Below the pieces are notes generated by a model. That model was given only the letters and a program-made list of their open reading frames with translations, did not search any database and was not told the origin of the DNA. A stretch of DNA of 17,840 nt from Pseudomonadota bacterium (GTDB lineage: Bacteria > Pseudomonadota > Gammaproteobacteria > UBA4575), in NCBI GenBank assembly GCA_009839635.1, contig VXPJ01000051.1, forward strand, positions 1 to 17,840, in the 5' to 3' direction. How positions within the stretch are numbered: the first letter of the stretch is position 1; every line of letters begins with the position of its first letter. Of the stretch, positions 1-7,518 are shown one piece after another. The position numbers and the translations under genes were made by a program.

Positions 1-474
1 CGCAGGATCATGGCCAGATTCCCTCGTGCAGGGCGCAATGCCCCTGCCCCCTGTGCTTTTTGAATTTTTTTGAAGCCACAAATGGCAATCCTTGCGAACC
101 TGCGAGAAACACACCTCCGGATAGCGAATCGAATTCTCGTCCAGTGCCGGGAAAAATATTTGCGGGTCCTTGCACCTGCGAAGTACTGCGCTGGTGTTGC
201 CGATGATCTCGCAGGCACCGAGGTCTTCCAGCAAACCGGGAGCAGACTCCAGCGCTGCATCATAGAGCATGCCTTCCGGGCAATACTCCTCCTGCAACTG
301 CCGTATGGCCCCAGCAGCTTCCTTTTCATTAAGCCCTGATGCAGTGCGTGAGACTTTCCGGCTGACAACCGATGCCGCACAGGTATCCACATCCGCAAAA
401 CCATCAACGACTGCGACCGGGTGTCCACTCGCGTTCAGAGCTTCCGCAATCGCCCGCCCCGATGTGGCTACCAC
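1..474 (-). CDS. ATP-grasp family protein of the H4MPT gene cluster (3' part outside window)
   Basis: I translated an uninterrupted minus-strand frame from the 3' end of mtdB to the window edge. Seen: an N-terminal Rossmann-like strand and turn (LVVATSGRAIAEAL), a DGFADVDT segment, a mid-region GNTSAVLRRCKDP followed by FFPALDENSIRYPEV, and a basic/glycine-rich STGGRGI near the edge. These match the pre-ATP-grasp and early ATP-grasp segments of the conserved ATP-grasp proteins found in bacterial methanopterin clusters, which are thought to act in methanopterin or methylofuran synthesis. The exact substrate cannot be told from this. The frame has no ATG near its beginning. GTG at 474 is used here. 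An ATT at 483, which sits about 8 nt after a GAGG, or a TTG at 531 inside mtdB are alternatives. It follows the mtdB stop by about 13 nt, so it is probably co-transcribed with mtdB. Confidence 0.75.
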   Translation of the reverse strand, partial: MVATSGRAIAEALNASGHPVAVVDGFADVDTCAASVVSRKVSRTASGLNEKEAAGAIRQLQEEYCPEGMLYDAALESAPGLLEDLGACEIIGNTSAVLRRCKDPQIFFPALDENSIRYPEVCFSQVRKDCHLWLQKNSKSTGGRGIAPCTRESGHDPA

Positions 475-487
475 CAGATAAATGCGC

Positions 488-1390
488 CTATCCTCGCTTG
501 ATCTCCCTGGCGATTTCGAACGCGTGCTCAAAGTGCAGGTATACCGGTTTATCTGTATCGCGCATTTCCTGCAGAAGCCTGTGCTGGGTCTGATATTTCA
601 CATTGCCTATCACCAGCGCCCCGATTCCGACCGCACCACTATCCGAGCCTTCAACGGCCTTGCAATCATCCATTACATCAAGCCCGGCTATGCCCGAAGG
701 CGGCACCGCGTTCACATCGGCAACAACCTTTAAAACCGATGCACTTTTTATGTGCTCCTCAGAGATTACCTGCACTCCTGCAGCAACTGCCGCCAGAACC
801 ACATCGGCATTTTTCACAACCTCGCCAATCATGTCGTTGGCTTCCCCCCGGATATTCGTGGCGCCATCGCCATACTCACGGTTGCACAGTTCTGCCACCA
901 TCTCTGACTTTTCTTTTTGGCGCCCCATGATCAGCACACTGGCCCCCGCCTTGGCGGCCAGGAGAGCAGCCGCAGAGCCAACCGGCCCGGTGCCTCCCAT
1001 GATCACAACATGCTTGCCTTCGAGATCGGTATCAAAGTTTTCTTTCAGCCCCTGTTCCACGCAGGCCATCATGCCCGCAGCAGTCGTGAATGCACCACTT
1101 GGATCTGCAAAACAGGAGGTCTCGAAGGGAGGTACCATCGACACCTGACAAGTTTTCAGCATGTCCATCACAAGATGCATATCGCGCCCACCCAAGAATA
1201 CTCCCGTGCGCTTGGCACCAGCCGGGCCGCGAGAAAATATGGCATCCTGGATCAGGGCTTGCACCTCCTCCGTCTCGACGTCGGTATAACCAACCGCGTG
1301 ATCCCAGCCAGCATCCAGCGCCATATTGACATCAAACGGACTCAGATTCTTGGCCGGTGTAATCATATGTAAGATATAAGGTCTTTCCAT
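488..1390 (-). CDS. mtdB: NAD(P)-dependent methylene-tetrahydromethanopterin dehydrogenase MtdB
   Basis: MtdB oxidises methylene-H4MPT to methenyl-H4MPT in the cytoplasm, reducing NAD(P)+; it is the first redox step after formaldehyde condenses with H4MPT. The 300-residue product has the family's usual length. Seen: an N-terminal pterin-binding half (LHMITPAKNLSPFDVNMA, DAGWDHAVGYTDV), a middle segment with PPFETSCFADPSGAFTTAAG, and a dinucleotide-binding fold with GGTGPVG at residues 132-138 followed by the GASVLIMGR strand. The C-terminal half carries DVNAVPPSGIAGLD, typical of MtdB. The ATG at 1390 has an AGAGGG ribosome site 4-5 nt upstream. It lies 82 bp after mptG and just before the ATP-grasp gene. 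The related MtdA works mainly with tetrahydrofolate, but the sequence and context favour MtdB. Confidence 0.95.
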   Translation of the reverse strand: MERPYILHMITPAKNLSPFDVNMALDAGWDHAVGYTDVETEEVQALIQDAIFSRGPAGAKRTGVFLGGRDMHLVMDMLKTCQVSMVPPFETSCFADPSGAFTTAAGMMACVEQGLKENFDTDLEGKHVVIMGGTGPVGSAAALLAAKAGASVLIMGRQKEKSEMVAELCNREYGDGATNIRGEANDMIGEVVKNADVVLAAVAAGVQVISEEHIKSASVLKVVADVNAVPPSGIAGLDVMDDCKAVEGSDSGAVGIGALVIGNVKYQTQHRLLQEMRDTDKPVYLHFEHAFEIAREIKRG

Positions 1391-1472
1391 TTTTCCCTCT
1401 TGAGATCGAGATGTTTAGACAATCGAATCAACGCCGGGCAGCCTGCCTCAACGCAATTCTGTGAATTGAACT

Positions 1473-2471
1473 TTAGGACTCAACCGCTTTGGACACGGGT
1501 ATCCTGTCTTGCTGCAGGACTACCGCCCCAGTGTTTTTCCCCGACACAATCTTGAATTGCAGGCCTTCGTTTGCTGCAAATCTTGTTCGCAGGTCGCGTA
1601 ACAGCGCATGCCCCTGTATTTCACTGTCCACGAAGGCAAATCCCATCGGCCCCCACGAACTCTGGCCGACCCCTTCGATTCCTAAGGATTCTGTGTATTC
1701 AATTGCCTCGCTGACAGCCCGGCTAGTATAACGCCCTCCCTGGGCCGATGCGAAGTGATCGCCGATACAGCGCTGCAACCCGCTGATACCTTTACTGAAG
1801 GCCTCCAAGTCTCGTTCAAAAACCGCCGGCAGAATCTGCATCAACACCAAATGGCATAAATAGGCGGCAGTCTCCGGTGAAAAGCTTGGCAGCGAGGCAA
1901 ACGACGTACTTTCATCGTTTCCATGCAACCCCCTCAACGTTGAGTCAATGAACAGTACTACGCGCCAGGCCGACGGGAACCTCAGACGTGAAACAATGGG
2001 AGGGACCGAATCCGGGACACCCTTACCTGCATCCAGCAAAAACCCTCCCTGCTGAAATGCGCCGATTCCGACACCAGACCTTGCCCCGCGGTCCAGAGTT
2101 TCAGCAATGTCCTGCGGAGTACACTCGAGCGAGCAGAGTCTGGAAATTGCCGTACCCACAGCCAGTGACAGCTGGGTCCCCGAGCCCAATCCCGAATGCG
2201 CAGGAATCTGGTCAAGTACCTCGATCTGACAGCCCTCTGTCAGTCCCTTGGCAGCAAGAAATTTTTCTGCAATGCCTTGTACACGACCCGTGGAGTCTCC
2301 CAGTACCTCAACGCAATTGTTGCGCCGGGCGACGATCCGTGTGGTTATGCCATCCAGAGTCAAGCCAAGGCTTCCAAACTGCCTGCCCAGACTTCCTTCA
2401 AGGTCAAGAAATCCGAGGTGCAAGCGAGCCGGGGCCTCCACATAGACGGGCAAACTGTCCATACCCGGCAT
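1473..2471 (-). CDS. mptG: beta-ribofuranosylaminobenzene 5'-phosphate synthase (GHMP-kinase fold)
   Basis: This enzyme condenses 4-hydroxybenzoate or 4-aminobenzoate with phosphoribosyl pyrophosphate, releasing CO2 or making the C-riboside. It is the first committed step of H4MPT synthesis and a good marker of the pathway. Seen: an N-terminal APARLHLGFLDLEG motif, GRQFGSLGL, and the glycine-rich phosphate loop IPAHSGLGSGTQ (about residues 89-100). Farther on are RSGVGIGAFQQGGFLLDAG and a late GQSSWGPMGFAF, as in the beta-RFAP synthase branch of the GHMP family. The chosen ATG at 2471 gives 332 aa, close to the usual length, with GAGGGA upstream. An earlier ATG at 2519 adds 16 basic residues but has AGGAG directly abutting it, which is too close to work well. 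The gene sits between a small gene and mtdB on the same strand. Confidence 0.93.
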   Translation of the reverse strand: MPGMDSLPVYVEAPARLHLGFLDLEGSLGRQFGSLGLTLDGITTRIVARRNNCVEVLGDSTGRVQGIAEKFLAAKGLTEGCQIEVLDQIPAHSGLGSGTQLSLAVGTAISRLCSLECTPQDIAETLDRGARSGVGIGAFQQGGFLLDAGKGVPDSVPPIVSRLRFPSAWRVVLFIDSTLRGLHGNDESTSFASLPSFSPETAAYLCHLVLMQILPAVFERDLEAFSKGISGLQRCIGDHFASAQGGRYTSRAVSEAIEYTESLGIEGVGQSSWGPMGFAFVDSEIQGHALLRDLRTRFAANEGLQFKIVSGKNTGAVVLQQDRIPVSKAVES

Positions 2472-2531
2472 TCTATTAGATTCCCTCAGCCTGAGTCTGG
2501 ATTTTCTGCACGAGGGCATCTCCTGGCAGAA

Positions 2532-2735
2532 TCATAGCCACTTCAGCAGATAGTAAATCAGCTGCCCTTCCGATGATTTTGAAGGTCCGACAACCTTTGC
2601 AGCAAATTTTTTGTTACTCGGGTCTGCTGCAGCCTGCGCCTGTTCAGCATCGCTTTTGATTTCCACGCAGTTCGCAGCAAATCTTTTGCGGCTGCGCTTT
2701 GGCACATACACGACGGCGTACTGAATTTTGGACAC
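2532..2735 (-). CDS. small hypothetical protein (67 aa, or 79 aa with upstream TTG)
   Basis: I do not recognise a named family. The product is short, basic and soluble-looking. A strand-like IQYAVVYVPKRSRKRF precedes a cysteine, a charged alanine-rich helix (SDAEQAQAAADPS), and KFAAKVVGPSKSSEGQ before an aromatic YYLLKWL end. I chose GTG at 2735 because GAAGGGGG lies immediately upstream and the product then starts just before the conserved-looking strand. A TTG at 2771 with GAGGTG 5 nt upstream is an equally usable start. It lies on the same strand between cysS and mptG, with no room for another gene, so it is probably part of the operon. Two other frames in the same neighbourhood overlap cysS and are not credible. 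Confidence 0.6.
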   Translation of the reverse strand: MSKIQYAVVYVPKRSRKRFAANCVEIKSDAEQAQAAADPSNKKFAAKVVGPSKSSEGQLIYYLLKWL

Positions 2736-2843
2736 GCCCCCTTCAGGGTCGGGTGGTACCAGACCTCTCAAGGTGTCACCTCAACAGGCCACTGGCCCAA
2801 GTCCGGCAAGGCTTGTGCGCATCATGATTATCTCTCGCTAGAA

Positions 2844-4220
2844 TTAAACCTTCCTCCAGCTTGATGTCCCGTCGGGCCGGTCCTGGATCTGCACACCCAT
2901 TGTGGTGAGCTGCTCCCGAATCTCGTCGGCACGCTTGAAATCCTTCTCCTTTTTTGCGCTTGCCCTGAGTTCCACCAGCCTGAGGATTTCCGCTTCGTCG
3001 ATTTCCGACGTCCCTCGAAACCACACTGCAGGGTCCTGTTGCAGGATCCCCAGCATTCTGCCCGCTGCCAATAACTGTCTTTTGAGCGTCTCCCTTGCAT
3101 TCTGCCCCGAGGCCGTCTTCGCCTGCTTTGCCAATCTGTGCAATTCGGCAATTGCTGCCGGGGTATTCAGGTCATCCTTCAGGGCGCCCAAAAATTCATC
3201 CGGGACATCGGCGGCAGACACGCTGACTTCAATATCCTGAAGATTTTGCAAAACCTCATATAGCCGGTCCAGATTCCTGCACGACTGCTTGAGGGCTTCG
3301 TCCGTCCAGTCCAGCGGACTCCGGTAGTGCGTGGCAAGGAGCGTAAGACGAATGGCTTCGCCGGGTGCCTCTCCAAGCAGGTCTTGCACCAGCAGAACAT
3401 TGCCCAGGGACTTGGACATTTTCTCATGATCGACATTGACGAAGCCATTATGCATCCAGTATCGACTGAAAAGCTGCCCGTCATGCACGCAGGTGCTCTG
3501 CGCCCTCTCGTTCTCATGGTGCGGAAAGACCAGGTCCTGTCCTCCCCCGTGTATGTCAATGGTCTTGCCCAGATGCTGTTCGATCATCGTCGAACACTCG
3601 ATGTGCCAGCCCGGCCGTCCTGCACCCCATGGACTGTCCCATGCAGGCTGGCTTTCATCGGAAGGTTTCCACAGGACAAAGTCCGTGTCATCGCGCTTGT
3701 AGGGAGCCACATCCACGCGCGCACCGGCGATCAGTTCTCTGAGGTTGCGCCCGGACAGCTCTCCATACCCCGAGTAGGAAGGCACATGAAAAAGTACGTG
3801 GCCTTCGGCTTCATAGGCGTGACCGGCTGCAACCAGACGCCTGATCATGTCAATGATTGCCTCCATGTGATCGGTAACCTTGGGCTCAATGACGGGTGCA
3901 AGGACTCCGAGGTCTGCCATGTTCTGGTGGTAGGCCCTGGTATAGCGCGCGCTGATCTCCGCAATGGGCACCTTTTCCTTCAGGGCCGCTGCATTGATCT
4001 TGTCATCGACATCCGTGATGTTGCGCACATAGAGGACCTGTCCATACTCCTGCATGAGCAGGCGGTAAAGGACATCGAATACCACGGCAGGACGTGCATT
4101 CCCGATGTGGGGGAAGCTGTACACGGTCGGGCCACAGACATACAGGCTGATGCACTCAGGATCTGCCGGAACAAACTCCTCTTTTTTGCGCGTAGCCGTA
4201 TTGTAGATATGCAGAGTCAT
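2844..4220 (-). CDS. cysS: cysteine--tRNA ligase
   Basis: Class I aminoacyl-tRNA synthetase that charges tRNA-Cys with cysteine. Seen: CGPTVYSFPHIGN at residues 29-41, with the zinc-ligand Cys29 and the HIGN signature. WHIECS places zinc-ligand Cys209, VFPHHENE supplies the His234/Glu238 pair, and KMSKS is at 267-271. The 458-residue length is normal, and the C-terminal anticodon-binding part is intact to the stop. The ATG at 4220 is clear, although the ribosome site is weak (the upstream bases are GAAACCGTT). A housekeeping gene lies here within an otherwise C1-metabolism stretch. It follows the 128-aa gene after 48 bp, a gap that contains two overlapping dyads (see separate entry). Confidence 0.97.
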   Translation of the reverse strand: MTLHIYNTATRKKEEFVPADPECISLYVCGPTVYSFPHIGNARPAVVFDVLYRLLMQEYGQVLYVRNITDVDDKINAAALKEKVPIAEISARYTRAYHQNMADLGVLAPVIEPKVTDHMEAIIDMIRRLVAAGHAYEAEGHVLFHVPSYSGYGELSGRNLRELIAGARVDVAPYKRDDTDFVLWKPSDESQPAWDSPWGAGRPGWHIECSTMIEQHLGKTIDIHGGGQDLVFPHHENERAQSTCVHDGQLFSRYWMHNGFVNVDHEKMSKSLGNVLLVQDLLGEAPGEAIRLTLLATHYRSPLDWTDEALKQSCRNLDRLYEVLQNLQDIEVSVSAADVPDEFLGALKDDLNTPAAIAELHRLAKQAKTASGQNARETLKRQLLAAGRMLGILQQDPAVWFRGTSEIDEAEILRLVELRASAKKEKDFKRADEIREQLTTMGVQIQDRPDGTSSWRKV

Positions 4221-4268
4221 AACGGTTTCGGGAAAGCCTGCTTCGCACCGGCAGCCAGTTGCGAAACC
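4221..4268 (-). other. cysS leader with two mutually exclusive dyads
   Basis: The 48-bp gap between the 128-aa gene and cysS holds two perfect inverted repeats. One is GGTTTCG (4224-4230) with CGAAACC (4262-4268). The other is TTCGCA (4242-4247) with TGCGAA (4260-4265). They share bases, so only one stem can form at a time. No T-tract follows, so this is not a normal terminator. A role in mRNA processing or in cysS translation is possible but unproven, and chance is also possible. Confidence 0.3.
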
Positions 4269-4655
4269 TCAGTCCGGCCCTCCCTGCCACATCATCTTGT
4301 AGCCAATTTCGTAGGTTTCTGTGGCAAATCCGCCCAAGGCCTCGAATTTCTCTTTGAAGACATCATCGGCATGCGATTCTTCATGCTGCTCGAAGGATTC
4401 CCAGTAGGTGACTATTGCGACATGTTCACTGGTCTGCTCCTTTGAGGCAATGGAGCCTTCATCCGAAACGAATCCGGCAAACTTGAATACCTGCCCGCCG
4501 AGAAACCCACCTTCGTCATCACCGTAGGTGTTCTTGACGGTATTGCACATCTCTCCCACTGCAAGCTCGATATCTTCCTCGGACACCCCTTTTTTCAACT
4601 TGACGACGTTGTACATCATCACACAGCCGTACGGGACACTAAGTGCATCAAACAT
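4269..4655 (-). CDS. 128-aa protein, possible dimeric alpha/beta-barrel (ABM-like) fold
   Basis: I do not recognise a specific family. The pattern MMYNVVKLKKGVSEEDIELAV, then GQVFKFAGFVS, then SEHVAIVTYWESFEQHEESH, then a C-terminal aromatic strand, resembles the ferredoxin-like alpha+beta repeats of dimeric alpha/beta-barrel proteins such as antibiotic-biosynthesis-monooxygenase-type and stress-response dabb domains. The AIVTYWESFEQHEESHAD stretch is the most typical part. No signal peptide or membrane segment is seen, so it is probably cytoplasmic. The ATG at 4655 is supported by GAGGAG 5 nt upstream, although an internal ATG-ATG pair at 4619/4616 begins the conserved-looking strand. It lies upstream of cysS and 147 bp after fprA. 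Function unknown. Confidence 0.7.
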   Translation of the reverse strand: MFDALSVPYGCVMMYNVVKLKKGVSEEDIELAVGEMCNTVKNTYGDDEGGFLGGQVFKFAGFVSDEGSIASKEQTSEHVAIVTYWESFEQHEESHADDVFKEKFEALGGFATETYEIGYKMMWQGGPD

Positions 4656-4802
4656 TGCAACTCCTCGGACTCACACAAGCCCCTCTTTACACGTCAAATA
4701 CATACTATTCGATTTCACAAACATACGGAAACGGGCGCAGTGATTTCCCCGCTGACCCTGTGTCAGCTCACGAACAGGCAGGTGAACGGTGATCAGGCGC
4801 AG

Positions 4803-6182
4803 TCAGCTTTCAGCGACTGCCAGCATCTCGCTTTGCCGGGTGAACTTCTCGCGTGGCTTGCTCTTGGGCTCCCCTGCAGCCACTTCTGCAGTATCGATCT
4901 TTTCCCACTGGGCAAAATTGATGTGGCGCACGCCATTGTTGTCCAGGATTTTGTACAGGCCTTCGCGACCAGGCCTGTCCGTGTTGAGTTGATCAATGTC
5001 CTCCAGCAGCGCCTCGACAGATTCGACCGCACAGGCACGGTTGGTGCCAATGATTCCCGAAGGCCCGCGCTTGATCCATCCTGCCGTGTACAGGCCCGGC
5101 ACAACGGGGCCATCCTGTTCCGCGGTGATGCGGCCGGCTTCGTTGGGAATGGTGCCCCAACGCTCATAAAACGGAACACCCGGGACAGGTACTCCGTTGT
5201 ATCCAATGCTGCGAAACAAAATCCCGCACTCGATCTCCATCGTCTGCCCGGTGCCCCGGGCGGATTGCCTGAAAGGCTCTCCTGTCAGCGCATTGGTCTC
5301 AAAGACGACCTTCTGCAGCCGCGCCTCACCCTCGAGCCGTTGTGGGCTCTTCAAGAATGTCGCAATGCAGATTCGCTGTTTCCCGGTGTCCTCAGAGTCT
5401 GCAAACCGATGAAATATCTCAACATTCTTTTTGTTCCCCCGGCCCTCCTTAGAATTGATTTCCTCCTGGCTTGCCGGGTTCAATTCGAGTTCCTCAGGCG
5501 CAATGTAGGGGCGGCAATTTTCAATCTCCAGGAATTCCTTGAGCTCCTTGGAAGCAAACTTTGCCTGTGCCGGCCCGCGCCGGCCCACCACATAAATCGT
5601 GCGGACCCTACTCTCTGCAAGTACATCCAGGGCATGCTGTGCAATATCCGTATGCTTCAGTTCATCCACCGATTTGGCCAGTATCCTGGCTACATCGGCT
5701 GCCACATTCCCCTGCCCGATGACAACGGCTGTCTCATGGGACAAATCAAAGGTTCGGTCCCGGTAATCGGGGTGTCCGTTGTACCAGCCAACAAATTCTG
5801 TGGCGGTGTGGCTTCCTGGCAGATCCTCTCCGGGTATCCCCAGCCTGCGATCCGTTTCCGCACCACAGGTATACATCACCGCGTGATGCGTTTGCTGCAA
5901 GTCCTCCGCCTTGATGTCAACCCCGACTGTGACATTGCCAACAAAGTTGAACTCGGGGTTCTTGGCAACCTTTTTGTAAACCTCGATGGCTTGCTTGAGC
6001 TTGGGGTGATCCGGTGCGACACCGTTGCGTACCAGACCGTATGGGGCAGGAAGTCTTTCGATCAGATCGATCTCTATATTCAGGCCGGACTTGATCAGTG
6101 CTTCAGTTGCGTAAAATCCGCTGGGACCGCTTCCTACAATTGCCACACGAAGTGGACTTGATTCATCACCGAGACTGCTCAT
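4803..6182 (-). CDS. fprA: FprA-type (adrenodoxin-reductase-like) ferredoxin-NADP(+) reductase
   Basis: FAD flavoprotein that moves electrons between ferredoxin and NADP(H). Seen: an N-terminal FAD-binding GSGPSG at residues 17-22, followed by ERLPAPYGLVRNGVAPDHP, a hallmark of the adrenodoxin reductase/FprA family. The NADP site has GQGNVAADVAR (156-166) and VVGRRGPAQAKF (198-209). A late FAD-contact AGWIKRGPSGIIGTNR occupies 367-382. The 459-residue length is normal. It follows fdxA on the same strand after 97 bp, an arrangement that suggests FdxA is the partner. The fhc operon lies immediately upstream of both genes. The start ATG at 6182 has only a weak ribosome site. I infer that the pair connects the formyl-oxidising complex to the NADP pool, but a general FprA role is also possible. 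Confidence 0.93.
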   Translation of the reverse strand: MSSLGDESSPLRVAIVGSGPSGFYATEALIKSGLNIEIDLIERLPAPYGLVRNGVAPDHPKLKQAIEVYKKVAKNPEFNFVGNVTVGVDIKAEDLQQTHHAVMYTCGAETDRRLGIPGEDLPGSHTATEFVGWYNGHPDYRDRTFDLSHETAVVIGQGNVAADVARILAKSVDELKHTDIAQHALDVLAESRVRTIYVVGRRGPAQAKFASKELKEFLEIENCRPYIAPEELELNPASQEEINSKEGRGNKKNVEIFHRFADSEDTGKQRICIATFLKSPQRLEGEARLQKVVFETNALTGEPFRQSARGTGQTMEIECGILFRSIGYNGVPVPGVPFYERWGTIPNEAGRITAEQDGPVVPGLYTAGWIKRGPSGIIGTNRACAVESVEALLEDIDQLNTDRPGREGLYKILDNNGVRHINFAQWEKIDTAEVAAGEPKSKPREKFTRQSEMLAVAES

Positions 6183-6279
6183 GGGATTTGCCCGAACTAG
6201 ACATCAATGTGGTTACAACCTTGTATACCAAGAAAGTACAGATCAGGATTGTCAAAATCATGGTTGGCCGCGTCAGACC

Positions 6280-6585
6280 CTAGAAACCTAAATCGGCCTT
6301 GCGTTCCTCGGCTTCGGGCAAGGCTTCCATCGGTTCCTCGATGAGTGGCAAATCCGGTGCTTTCTCGGCATTGATCTCGATCCATTGCTCCTGTCCTTCA
6401 GGCAGATCGTCTTCTTCAAAGATTGCCTCTACAGGGCATTCCGGGATGCAGGCACTGCAATCGATGCAGACATCCGGATCGATATAAAGCATCTCATCAT
6501 CATAATGAAAACAGGCTACCGGACACACTGCTACACAGTCCGTAAACCGGCATCCCTTACAATTTTCTGTGACAACTGTAGTCAT
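6280..6585 (-). CDS. fdxA: 7Fe ferredoxin FdxA ([3Fe-4S][4Fe-4S])
   Basis: Small soluble electron carrier. The 101-residue sequence matches the Azotobacter ferredoxin I pattern. Cys9, Cys17 and Cys50 fit the [3Fe-4S] cluster. Cys21, Cys40, Cys43 and Cys46 fit the [4Fe-4S] cluster, and the extra Cys12 and Cys25 occupy positions known in the family. An acidic C-terminal tail (EEPMEALPEAEERK) is also typical. The ATG at 6585 has AAGGAG with 8 nt spacing, the best ribosome site in the cluster. It lies 77 bp after fhcC and 97 bp before fprA, which suggests it carries electrons between the C1 complex and FprA. That last step is inference. Confidence 0.95.
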   Translation of the reverse strand: MTTVVTENCKGCRFTDCVAVCPVACFHYDDEMLYIDPDVCIDCSACIPECPVEAIFEEDDLPEGQEQWIEINAEKAPDLPLIEEPMEALPEAEERKADLGF

Positions 6586-6617
6586 GAAATTATCTCCTTC
6601 ACTGCAAACTGTACCAG

Positions 6618-6649
6618 ACTATACATACTGAAGGTGCAACGATTGTCTA
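6618..6649 (-). promoter_or_regulatory. weak candidate promoter for fdxA-fprA
   Basis: On the minus strand, TATAGT (6623-6618) is one mismatch from the -10 consensus. TAGACA (6649-6644) is one mismatch from the -35 consensus. The 20-nt spacer is longer than the usual 17, which is why confidence is low. It would put the fdxA start codon about 25 nt downstream of the transcript start, and could let fdxA-fprA be transcribed apart from fhc. Confidence 0.25.
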
Positions 6650-6662
6650 AGGCCAACCCTCA

Positions 6663-7481
6663 CTAGCCTGAGAAAAGCAGGATTTCTCCCCGATTCAGCT
6701 CCACTGCGTCACCGCTGTACCGCTCATAGTTCCCGTTTATATGCTTGTCATTGATTTTTTCTTCAAATCCATGCTCCTGCAGCCGGATCAGATAGAGGCG
6801 CAGGAACAGGGGTTGATATCTACACGAATACTCGAAACTAGGCAATATCTGGGACTCTTCAAAACAGACGACTGTCCCGCGCACCATGCCGGCGCCCGTG
6901 CGCACACCCATTTTCCCCATCACAATAATCGTGCCTGCCCGCATGCTTACCGCAGTAAAATCTCCGGCATCCCCGCCGATCGCGATCAATCCGCGACGCA
7001 TCGAGTTGCCAATCTCGTTCTTGGCACTGCCATGGATAAAGATTTCACCACCTGTAATGCCGGTCGACTGCCCCCTGAAGGCGCTGCCGACCATGTGACC
7101 GGCATCGCCAAGAACCGTGATCCGCCCGCCTGACATCTCCGGCCCGACCCAGTCCGTAGCATCACCCTTGACCAGGATTTCACCACCGGACATCCCGATT
7201 CCTACATGCATGCCCACATTTCCCTCAATAATCACACGGCCTTCGGACATGCAGGCACCGATCATTTTCACCTTGGCGAGATCGCCTTCGATATGGATAT
7301 CTGGAGTCCCCTTTCCGGTGACCTTGAAAAAATCACCCACTTTGGCCTTTACATTCCCATGCATCACCTGCAGGTGCTCGATCCCCAACTCTGACAGCCC
7401 TGCGATCGTGGCAGGGCTCAGGGTCTCGGCTTCCAGGGGAACCTGCGGCTGCGTATGCAAATGTAACAGCGTAGCACTCAT
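6663..7481 (-). CDS. fhcC: formyltransferase/hydrolase complex subunit C (FwdC-like)
   Basis: FhcC is the beta-helical scaffold subunit related to FwdC and to the glutamate synthase alpha-subunit C-terminal domain. Seen: a regular series of glycine-rich repeats of roughly 19-20 residues between about residues 80 and 210, each with a G-x-x-x-M-[SR]-x-G core (for example GIGMSGGEILVKGD, GPEMSGGRITVLGD and GNSMRRGLIAIGGD). The C-terminal part (about residues 215-272) is the usual capping region, with SFEYSCRYQPLFLRLYLIRL. At 272 residues the length is normal. The ATG at 7481 lies 37 bp after fhcD in an AT-rich gap with a weak ribosome site. It is the last gene of the fwdD-fhcBADC run. Confidence 0.95.
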   Translation of the reverse strand: MSATLLHLHTQPQVPLEAETLSPATIAGLSELGIEHLQVMHGNVKAKVGDFFKVTGKGTPDIHIEGDLAKVKMIGACMSEGRVIIEGNVGMHVGIGMSGGEILVKGDATDWVGPEMSGGRITVLGDAGHMVGSAFRGQSTGITGGEIFIHGSAKNEIGNSMRRGLIAIGGDAGDFTAVSMRAGTIIVMGKMGVRTGAGMVRGTVVCFEESQILPSFEYSCRYQPLFLRLYLIRLQEHGFEEKINDKHINGNYERYSGDAVELNRGEILLFSG

Positions 7482-7518
7482 GAATACTTACTCTAATTCT
7501 TTCTCGTAAATAATTATT

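Noticed and set aside
1454..1468. CAATTC/GAATTG hairpin between mptG and mtdB
   Set aside because: Only six AT-rich pairs, no T-tract, inside a likely operon.
2776..3151. Two overlapping minus-strand frames of 82 and 107 codons
   Set aside because: They overlap the 3' end of cysS in other frames and give low-complexity basic or Gly/Arg-rich products.
3327..4445. A 372-codon open frame on the plus strand
   Set aside because: Antisense to cysS and the 128-aa gene; no motif and no ribosome site worth noting.
4751..4767. GCTGAC/GTCAGC stem after fprA as a terminator
   Set aside because: Only 6 bp, and minus-strand RNA continues with GGGGAAA rather than a U-tract.
4740..6161. A 473-codon open frame on the plus strand
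   Set aside because: It lies wholly opposite fprA, whose motifs are complete; the plus-strand product is rich in Cys, Arg and Leu with no recognisable domain.
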